Shown piece by piece: positions 58,301-64,000 of a stretch of 64,000 nucleotides of DNA (within the stretch, counting starts at the first letter, position 1; each line of letters begins with the position of its first letter). The stretch is taken from NCBI GenBank assembly GCA_015143295.1, contig CM026554.1, forward strand, positions 54,620,627 through 54,684,626, given 5' to 3'. Below the pieces are notes generated by a model. It searched no databases, was not told where the DNA came from, and was given only the letters and a program-made list of their open reading frames with translations. A program made the position numbers and the translations under genes. The stretch is from Tetracentron sinense (taxonomy: Eukaryota > Streptophyta > Magnoliopsida > Trochodendrales > Trochodendraceae).

Positions 58301-60538
58301 ATGTGCCAATGGCCTTGATTGATATGCTTGTTCTTTGGTCATTGAGATGCTTTGACATGGATGTACCTCTTCTTATATCTTGCTACTCTTATCAAAATTT
58401 AGGTTAAATCTCTCTCTCTATATATATATTGCTGAACTTAAGAACCTGACTTATTTTCTAGGATTGGATAGCTATCTGCGGTACTGGGATATAAAGACGC
58501 GACAACTTCTTGCTGCGGTACGTTGTTGGAACATCTCATTGCTTCACAATTTAGGATGGTTATGATACTTTATTGAAAACAGAAAACTAATCGTTTACAA
58601 ATATTATATTACTTATTATCTAAAAATGGTGTACAAGTAGTTAGTTCTCTATTGTTTTGTCCTCTCATTTTCTGCTCTCCTAATGTTGTACAATTGTTAT
58701 ATTACTCGAGAGACCTCAATTCATTACGAGTTGCATTCAAATGACTACTTTTTGCTCATTTAGTTTTTATCATTACCATCTTCTCATGCAGGCATATTAT
58801 CTGGCAGATGTTAGAATCTATATATACGGGGTTGCCTATTTGAACATTTTTTTATTGGTAAAGGAAGTTGAATATATAAAATGATATGTACAAGAAGGGG
58901 TTTACTGGGAAGTCGACCATAGAAAAATACAAATGGCTGAAATCTAACCTATTTGACACATTAAGAGCATTGTTTTACAAAATTTTCCATTCCGCTTGAA
59001 ATATGAGAGAACTTTAGTGCTATTTATCCGAAAGAGAAAAGGTACTGTTTTGAGTTTTAAAAACAAGCATATATGTTGGCATCCTCATTGTGAATGTACT
59101 GTTATCTAGAATCTTTAACTGTAAACAGCACAGAGCGCCTTGAAGAATCTACCTAACCATGCATACATAATTCCTGCTTAAGCCCATATAGAGTTTTTTT
59201 TTTCAAATTATTTATTTTTATCTCCATTTTGATATGCTAGATCAACTGTCATGGAGAAAAGTGTTTATGGATGGCAAGCTTAATCAATTCTGTTGCTCAA
59301 ATGCGTCTGAGTTTTCGTCGTTGTCCAAGCTAGGATTGACAAATGACAAGTTTGAGCCTTTTGTGACTCACCCAATGCCCAGAGAGCTTGCCCTTTCTTC
59401 AAGAGATACCAAAAGTGGCGTTCCTAGTATTTCCCTTTTTCTTTTCTCCTTTTCCTTTAAGAAGTTTGAGATGCATCACACTCCCACTCAAAAAAAGTTT
59501 GTCATCTTTGAGGTCTGAAGGGAAAATAGCTACTCTCATCTCTAAATCACCCAGTGAAGATCCAAAACCACCCACCTCTCAGCTCATATGGAGAAGGTGT
59601 GCTCCTCTTTGAGGGCGGTTCTGGGATCAAGTCCAGGAGGAGAACTCTCCCAATTACCAATTTATCCGGGTGACGTGGTGGTGGGCTCACTCACCCCAAA
59701 ACTCACACATTAAGCACGAACGTAGATAAATAATACCTCAGATCAAAGGGGAAAAAATATTCAAAACCTTATTCTGCTACCGAGTTAAAGTCTCCTTGAT
59801 TTAATTACTACCTCATTAAAGATTCTCAATATTATGATAGATCATTAACATTATTCTTATTTAATTTATTGTTGTAGTTAGAATTTAAAAGAACATTGCT
59901 ACATTTATAGCAAGTAGTATACAAGGCATTAGTTTAGTAGGATTTGTATGTATAACTAAAGAACATAGTGCTTAATGGTGAAATGTTGGTAGTCCTATGA
60001 ATGAATTAGGTAGTGGTCTTGAAGTATTATTCTCTTTAATGCTGTCTAGAAATGCAACTGAAAAGCATGTCATAATTATGCAGTTTGTTGCATTCAATAA
60101 GATGCCAGCACAGTTGCTTCAAGTGTGCTAATGAATTTTACCGGCTTCAATGTTTTAATCATTTAAATGCTAATATTGCTGGATGCAGGTTTTCCTGAAA
60201 CAGCATCTCACTAGCGTTGTAATTGATTCAAATTTTGCTGACAAAGGTTAGTTTCACTGTCACCATCTACTCACCTGGATATCTGGTACAACTTAGACTT
60301 CTTAGCCACTAGTAATTCTACCTGTTTCTTTTTTGCTTAAACAAAAGTTTCTGACGGTGCAGTTGATCCGCCACCAAATGAGGCACAAAAGGTGATCCAA
60401 ACCCAAGTTGGAAAAGAGGATGCATCACTGCCCTCAAAAAGGCAAAATTTCTTTAAAGAAAGCGGGCATAGCAAGAAGCTCAAACACAAAAGTAAGAGCA
60501 AAAAGAGGGTAATAGATGAGGATGATATTGCATCATGA
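42910..60538 (+). CDS. WDR74: WD40 protein, WDR74/NSA1 homologue (60S ribosome biogenesis)
   Basis: Twelve coding exons join in frame to 415 aa: 42910-42991, 43070-43182, 44109-44138, 44240-44376, 45516-45695, 45994-46057, 46167-46274, 47518-47671, 56356-56445, 58462-58517, 60189-60246, 60363-60538 (TGA). The protein forms a seven-blade WD40 propeller with weak repeats, e.g. KGVEINVWDLEKCSKIWTAK, NNHQVRLYDISAQRRPIISF and GLDSYLRYWDIKTRQLLAAV. It carries the family motif AGLYLFKRKRLDLSSRSCTL. The tail after about residue 375 is Lys-rich (KKLKHKSKSKKR), a likely nucleolar signal. In yeast and animals NSA1/WDR74 is a nucleolar factor of pre-60S particles acting with the Rix7/NVL2 ATPase. Intron 8 is 8.7 kb of nested transposons; other junctions are ordinary GT-AG. 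The assignment rests on remembered family motifs. Confidence 0.9.
43408..43921. mobile_element. MITE with TGCTAGCAAGC inverted ends in WDR74 intron 2
   Basis: The left end TGCTAGCAAGCGAGCAA matches the reverse complement of the right end, TGCTAGCAAGCAAGCAA. GTGTGCGCAC-type and CGCGTGCGCA words lie just inside each end. The interior is AT-rich and non-coding. I found no convincing target duplication, so the superfamily is not assigned. Confidence 0.65.
45668..45925 (+). repeat. 128-bp tandem duplication spanning a WDR74 5' splice site
   Basis: The end of exon 5 and the start of intron 5 are repeated 128 bases downstream: TTATTTGGAGGGTGAGTTCT occurs at 45685 and 45813, followed by the same TAGTTGGCAATTGTTA. 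The copies differ at several positions, so the duplication is not new. It leaves an intact second donor (45823/45824) in the intron. Confidence 0.85.
46568..46648. repeat. (AAAAAG)n microsatellite
   Basis: About 13 near-perfect AAAAAG hexamers lie in WDR74 intron 7. The Phe-rich minus-strand open frames here (46409-46869) are artefacts of this repeat. Confidence 0.9.
47955..48480. mobile_element. GCCTAGGCGAT-ended MITE in WDR74 intron 8
   Basis: The left end region AGCAAAGTGTCGCCTAGGCG and the reverse complement of the right end region (GTCAAAGTGTTTGGGCAACA then CCTAGGCGAT) form inverted ends. CGCTTAG and CCTAGGC words recur between them. The exact termini and target duplication are not resolved. 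No coding content. Confidence 0.5.
48630..48655 (-). mobile_element. Helitron-like 3' terminus
   Basis: The minus strand reads GTGCATTTCACGGGGTCTCT, then GCTAG and an external T. It parallels the ends at 3369 and 6078, with a degenerate hairpin. The stretch 48656-49010 beyond it is AT-rich and shows no gene. Confidence 0.35.
49340..50100 (-). mobile_element. LTR-element fragment with purine/pyrimidine-skewed leader
   Basis: On the minus strand an LTR-end-like GATTGGTGTGAAGCCAAGG, then CTAGATCTCATG, leads into hundreds of bases rich in CTGTTGC, CTGTTACAGC and TGCTGTC words. The layout and several words match 11290-11900. No gag or pol frame is found. It is in WDR74 intron 8. Confidence 0.5.
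50160..50870 (+). mobile_element. LTR-like sequence, plus orientation
   Basis: It contains a TATA-like TCTATAAATAATC (50563), GCCATGGTGTGAGGTC (50662), then CATTCTCTCTCAAATCACTA and ACAAACCCTAGATCCCC. Most of it reappears reversed at 51590-52150 (shared words: GGTGATGCCATGG-type, TCTATAAATA, GACTTGGAGGACGATCGA). It is one arm of an inverted LTR pair around the pol remnant. Confidence 0.6.
50856..51570 (-). pseudogene. Gypsy-type pol C-terminal remnant, interrupted by a 325-bp insertion
   Basis: The minus strand encodes GAHKILKQVGPNRYIDFPPD followed by MGTSPIFNVEDLILFRG. This is the typical C-terminal end of plant Ty3/gypsy polyproteins (KILKK.GPNAY...PP.MGISP.FNVEDL..YRG), followed by a Pro/Ser/Asp-rich tail. 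A hAT-like element at 51180-51504 splits it between GPN and the preceding residues. No reverse transcriptase or integrase core remains. It sits between two LTR-like sequences in inverted orientation. Confidence 0.7.
51180..51504. mobile_element. hAT-like element with iterated TTCGCG/CCGAAT ends, 325 bp
   Basis: ATTAGGACC occurs at 51171-51179 and 51505-51513 (9 bp, so an 8-bp duplication plus a chance match, or a 9-bp one). The inverted ends are CAAGTAACAAA left and CATAGTAACAAA as the reverse complement of the right end. The subterminal parts repeat AACGCCGTTTTT, ATTCGCGTTTTT and CCGAATTTTTCC. It interrupts the gypsy remnant, whose frame resumes across the empty site. Confidence 0.8.
51590..52150 (-). 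mobile_element. LTR-like sequence, minus orientation
   Basis: It is an inverted counterpart of 50160-50870, carrying GAATAGTAACTCATGAATAG, GGTGTAAAGCC-type and TATAAATACTC words, GGAGGACGATCGAT and the ATGAGCATGGGCAGCAATAG region, all read on the minus strand. The copies are clearly diverged by substitutions and small gaps, so the insertion is old. Confidence 0.6.
52291..52318. repeat. (GA)n microsatellite
   Basis: Fourteen uninterrupted GA dinucleotides lie in WDR74 intron 8. Confidence 0.9.
52558..53080 (+). repeat. Degenerate tandem array of an about 29-bp unit
   Basis: About 18 units follow the consensus GGGTATTATGGGAAACAAAT then CTTAAGAA, with many substitutions and small length changes. 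After the array, a longer unit containing TTTTGTGCAAATCTCAAATA occurs twice (about 53085 and 53290). The array lies in WDR74 intron 8 and shows no coding constraint. Confidence 0.8.
53965..54393. mobile_element. hAT-like element with iterated TACGTATCG ends, 429 bp
   Basis: The 8-bp duplication GTTTCTTG (53957-53964 and 54394-54401) flanks ends CATGGTTTAAAAAATCG and, reverse complemented, CAAGGATTAAAAACCCGG. Inside are many copies of CGTTACGTATCG and CGATACGTAACG in both orientations. It is a short relative of the 2.3-kb element in TPLATE intron 4. Confidence 0.8.
54571..55105. mobile_element. GAGGCT / TGTTTTAAA MITE family copy
   Basis: It begins TGTTTTAAAAAGTGTATGAG and contains many CCTTGAGGC and GCCTCAAG words at both ends around an AT-rich centre. 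The flanking words GATGTAAGAAAT and AACAATGCAG appear on both sides (54543 and 55105), suggesting a duplicated context. The right terminus is unclear. Confidence 0.55.
56751..57142 (+). repeat. 219-bp tandem duplication in WDR74 intron 9
   Basis: The unit starting CAGGAGCATTGTCA occurs at 56751 and 56970. Both copies hold CTCGAGTGGGGCGGCCTG, then TGTGTAACATGGCCCACGAG and GGGGTTCGAC. The copies differ by substitutions and small gaps. The GGTTCGA words recall a tRNA B box, so a SINE origin is possible but unproven. Confidence 0.75.
58846..58965 (-). mobile_element. Probable LINE 3' tail fragment
   Basis: It begins TTTTTTTATTGGTAAAGGAA and continues into AT-rich sequence like the reversed 3' ends of the other LINE tails in this window. 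No clear target duplication. It is in WDR74 intron 10. Confidence 0.4.
59234..59518 (+). other. Unexplained open frame in WDR74 intron 10
   Basis: A 94-codon frame whose first 65 residues have ordinary amino-acid composition (for example LGLTNDKFEPFVTHPMPREL) stands out from the low-complexity frames around it. I do not recognise it. It lies inside an intron on the sense strand, without a convincing acceptor/donor pair that would keep the WDR74 frame. It may be a captured gene fragment or chance. Confidence 0.2.
59560..59755 (+). mobile_element. Possible tRNA-derived SINE
   Basis: An A-box-like CAGCTCATATGGAGAAGG and a B-box-like GGGATCAAGTCC are spaced about 40 bases apart; an A run lies at the 3' end (about 59750). 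Target duplications were not found, so this is tentative. Confidence 0.4.
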
Positions 60539-61236
60539 TCCAGTCCGGTGATTCATAATTAATTTTGTGGGGGGCATTGCGCAAAACTATAGATCAACTT
60601 TGATTTGGATGCTGGACAAGAAGGCATCCCATCGTGCAAACCTTGAGAAATTCTCAGGACTATTTTAGAAAGAAATTTGTGGTTACGAAGCAAGTTAATG
60701 TTGAACGAAATCAATGTTCCAACTCAGGAATAATTGTATGGAGTTCAATTATTGTGATCATATCACCTTTGCATTTTCTTAAAGGTCATAATAGATATGG
60801 TTATTGACTTACTGTATAGAAAATGAATCATGGTTCAGTTATCCAGTCAAATATATCAGAAAAATTAAGGAGCAGTGCACAAAAGAAATGAAGGAATCAG
60901 AGGAGACACTCTACTGTGCACCAATTGTTAAAAGGACTACACAGCAGATGGTTAAAACCCAATCAATATGAATTGAATTCGAATCCTCTCATTCACTTGC
61001 CAGAGCCTGTCATGAATTTTGGGCTGTAACCCATAACCCAAGCTTACCAATCAAAAGCTAAACACAGTTGATTCTTTACTCTGGCTTTGGAAGCACACGC
61101 ACACCCCCAATACAATTTTAGTAGATAAAAATGGCTGAGTTCTCTGCATGACCGTCCATTACTCCACAGGACAACCACTATTAGACCCGGTAGCAAATCC
61201 ATAAAAACTGTCCTGGTTGGAGTGAATTATTAACTA
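60539..61236. other. WDR74 3' UTR and intergenic spacer
   Basis: The 3' UTR of the WDR74 homologue probably occupies the first 200-300 bases. The rest has no recognisable gene or repeat. WDR74 (+) and CSN3 (-) are convergent. Confidence 0.4.
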
Positions 61237-61464
61237 ATGGTGTTTGGATTGGATTTTATTAGCCAAAAATCAATTAAGATCAAATTGATTTTGTAAAATA
61301 ATCACCTTTTCAAATAATAATATTTGGGGAATAAGAAGTTGACAGACTGAACTTCGTATTTCCCAAACACTATTATTTGGAAAAATGATTATTTGACCAT
61401 TAATTTTACAAAATCTATTTTATCATAATTGATTTTTGTCTAATAAAATCCAATCAAAACGCCC
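61237..61464. mobile_element. Foldback MITE (about 228 bp), PIF/Harbinger- or Tc1-like
   Basis: Nearly the whole element is an inverted repeat. The left arm starts at about GGTGTTTGGATTGGATTTTA and the reverse complement of the right arm starts at about GGCGTTTTGATTGGATTTTA. Both arms continue through CAAAAATCAATTA and TTTTGTAAAAT to a short loop near 61345. A CTA trinucleotide at both borders could be a 3-bp target duplication. It lies between the convergent WDR74 and CSN3 genes. Confidence 0.7.
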
Positions 61465-61819
61465 TAGACTCTGGGTATATTGGGACGATCCTGCTAGCAC
61501 ATACATCACAATCAATCCACATTTTTAAAAATTATAAAAATGAAGGTACAATTAGCGAAGTGGGTACGGCCCACACATAATTTAAATGATACTCTTTAAT
61601 TAGTTTATGAAAGAACTGGGTTTAATCACAGATACTTCACTTTTCTTTTTTAGGGAGCAAAATGCCAAATAAGCTTTGCTGCCTTTTTGAACAAAGAAGA
61701 TCCAAAAATAACCAAGTTTGGTTTAGCAGCATGTCATCATCATTGCATCTCTAATTTGCAATATGTACTGAAGAGCAACCTGAACCAGTTTGAAAAATAT
61801 GATGCGGGTCTTGCTTGTT
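61465..61819. other. CSN3 3' UTR / spacer
   Basis: No gene is seen. Minus-strand sequence directly after the CSN3 stop at 61820 is the likely CSN3 3' UTR. Confidence 0.4.
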
Positions 61820-62780
61820 TCACATGTTGAATCTCTGAGGGACAGAATCAAAGTCATCAAAGTCGAATCTTGGTCGCTCTCTCCCAGCCTGAACACAAAC
61901 ATTATTTAAACACTTATCAATGGTTGTTAAATATGTTTTTTTTTTAAAATTAAATGAGAAGAAGACAAATGATAGACTCACCTTGGCCAGGTACACGGGG
62001 TCACTTGAGATGACCTCATCCACAGCACTCAGCTTCTTTGACAGTGTCATTATCCTGGAACAATACACAGAAATAATATAAATTTCAGTAATAATATAAT
62101 ATTATTTTTTGTCTGTAGTAATATCCAAACATCTCTAAATTTTCTGAATGGCATACCTCTGAATTGATGAATCGATATGCTCGATCATCTCACAGGATTT
62201 ATATTGTTCAGGATCCTCATGGAAGCTGACCATTCCATCTTTCTGGTTGATTGTTGCAAATATCTCACCATCTTGAATCTACACATGATATAAATATTAC
62301 CCAAAAAAAAAGCTTCAGAATAAACGACACCTGCATCCAGAGTGCAGTATGAGTGATTCAAGAACGGAATTGGTAACTACCATTTGAAGTACATGCATTT
62401 CTGCTTCCTTAGGGGTATTCAGTTGCACTGTGTTGGCTATATCTTGGAGTGAGAGAGTCAAGTAAGTCTGAGTCAATCTCTGGATATTTCGCTTATATAG
62501 AGATGATACAACCTGTTTGACTAGTCCAAGGTTGCTGTCCTGCGACAAAGTCCAAAGCCTTTAGATGACAAAGTAGGAGCTCAGTATATTATCAAACTCC
62601 ATCCTGTTTGGTTCAACATGGATCCCAGGATTCCATGTTAAGCGACTTGTGAAGAAAAGATGAAACTGAAGTAGATGATAGAAAGCTCACTATTTCAAAC
62701 TTATCCGTGTTTGTCTGGACGCATTCCTCTAATTCTGAAATTTTCCCAGTGTTATAACTATTGGCCAAATCAAGGTAGGG
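61820..62780 (-). CDS. CSN3: COP9 signalosome subunit 3, C-terminal exons (partial)
   Basis: Five terminal exons join in frame to the last 170 residues: 62780-62691, 62539-62381, 62278-62157, 62054-61982, 61888-61820 (TGA). The sequence contains [40 protein letters not shown] and [15 protein letters not shown], the PCI-domain winged-helix part, and ends [20 protein letters not shown] then Met. CSN3 (FUS11 in Arabidopsis) is a scaffold subunit of the eight-subunit COP9 signalosome, which removes NEDD8 from cullins and is needed for repression of photomorphogenesis. Junctions are GT-AG. The N-terminal exons are beyond the right edge; 62781-64000 is intron without a further CSN3 exon that I can see. 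Confidence 0.93.
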
Positions 62781-64000
62781 CTGCTTGAAAAAGAGCAGAA
62801 AATGAATAAATACATGATATAATTTAACAATACTAAATGAAGCTCCAAATAAAGATGCCACAAACAAAAATGGGTAAACCATATGCACGAGAAAACAAAT
62901 ATACAACATTTATGGGAAGCAGAACTTTGTGTCGAATGCAGATTTCTTTATTCTCATTGCCTAATGCCGATGCAGTGTGTGGCACATATATACTCAAGTA
63001 CAAATTATCCAAGTTATGTTGACACTTGGATAGGTGGTAACAAAAAATCTATTGGCTAAACAGCTTTACTCTTCATCAGATGCTAAGGATATTGGACAAA
63101 GGTGCATCAACAAAATGGTTAGAGCAGAGTGAACTGTAGATGGTGGAGAATCAAAATGGTGGCATTGGATGGCTTAGGCAGATGACGATTTCGGGTTCTC
63201 TGTCTACGGTACAGACATCAACCAGATGGTTAGAGCAGAGTGTGGTGGCATTGGATGATTTGGGCAGATGACCATTTTGGGTTCCATGTCTATAAAGTAG
63301 ACATCATAGTAAGAGAGTTTGCTATTATGCATGAATTAACCCCTCCACCTTTAAAATGACCATTTAGGGTTCCATGTCTACAACGTAGACATCATAATAA
63401 GAGAGTTTGCTATTATGCATGAATTAAAGGCTTAAAGTAACCCCCCCCCCCATATATATATATATATATATATTGTGCAACTTGGCTAACGCCAGACCTG
63501 ATACAAATTGGTGCCAATTTCGTAGAGATGCCTACAATTTGGTAAGTCACTTTAAATACTATTGCAATGCTACACTCCTATAGGTATCCGTACGGTATTG
63601 GTGCAAGTCAACCTTCGTATGAAAATCAATGCGCTTACAATATGTAATAACACAGTGGCACTGACATCAAAATAACATGGAAGAAAATTTGTGAAAAGAA
63701 ACGTAATTCTACCAGAGCTAGAATCAATCGGGATAATATTTCCAAATAGAATTGACCGTTGTTCCCTCCATCTTTCATAGGCACACAAGGCACCATGGGT
63801 TGGAGAGGCCATATGATGTGTTCCTCGAGAGTCGAGAACAACAGTAATGTGGGCCTTATTCATCTGAGCTCATGTGAGATGAAAATGTATGTTAAGGGTG
63901 ATACTTTTTCTCAGACAACCACTATTTTCTAACCAACAAAGTTTCCAAAATTTAGAAGAAAACCGGTTAGATTCCCCCTTTCATGAGCCTGGTCATGATG
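62781..64000. other. CSN3 intron sequence with an 88-bp triplication
   Basis: No coding exon is recognised. Three tandem units with a period of 86-88 bases start at 63184, 63270 and 63358 (GACCATTT.GGGTTCCATGTC, TAGACATCAT, GAGAGTTTGCTATTATGCAT). A C run followed by (TA)n lies at 63440-63473. The minus-strand open frame 63570-63863 shows no family motif. Confidence 0.55.

Noticed and set aside
63419-63475. C run plus TA repeat as a possible regulatory element or CRISPR-like spacing
   Set aside because: Simple sequence only; nothing in the window resembles a CRISPR array, operon or bacterial system.

Overview
The window is nuclear DNA of a flowering plant. The genes are plant-specific or plant-typed (TPLATE, a plastid-type SET-domain protein of the Rubisco methyltransferase family, a WDR74/NSA1 homologue, COP9 subunit CSN3). 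They are cut into many short exons by long AT-rich introns full of transposons, and a block of plant mitochondrial DNA is inserted between two genes. Gene structure and codon use look dicot-like rather than grass-like; the species cannot be fixed from the sequence.

Layout. (1) 1-7.9 kb: no complete gene; two opposite LINE remnants, Helitron-like 3' ends, a small foldback MITE and one possible short 5' coding exon on the minus strand. (2) 8.1-10.3 kb: two spliceable terminal exons of an unrecognised minus-strand gene or 3' extension. (3) 10.4-16.7 kb: an 11-exon minus-strand SET-domain protein (516 aa). (4) 17.4-22.5 kb: two hAT MITEs with 8-bp target duplications bracketing a GC-richer block of about 3.4 kb that carries mitochondrial rps4, rrn18 and atp9 pieces (a NUMT). 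(5) 24.1-40.5 kb: complete TPLATE, 7 coding exons, 1169 aa; its introns hold a miniature LTR element, two hAT-type elements of 1.0 and 2.3 kb, and three target-primed LINE insertions. (6) 41-42.1 kb: two tRNA-derived SINEs. (7) 42.9-60.5 kb: complete WDR74/NSA1 homologue, 12 coding exons, 415 aa, with an 8.7-kb intron holding inverted LTRs, a gypsy pol remnant and more hAT-like elements. (8) 61.8-64 kb: the last five exons of CSN3, minus strand, running off the right edge.

The genes do not form a pathway: plastid-type protein methylation family, clathrin-mediated endocytosis, 60S ribosome biogenesis and the COP9 signalosome are separate housekeeping roles. The least ordinary content is in the repeats: non-autonomous hAT-like elements whose ends carry iterated CpG-containing octamers, and a foldback repeat built on a TTAACC/GGTTAA theme that recurs in and beside them. 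All splice sites and protein lengths were read by eye and not checked by alignment.
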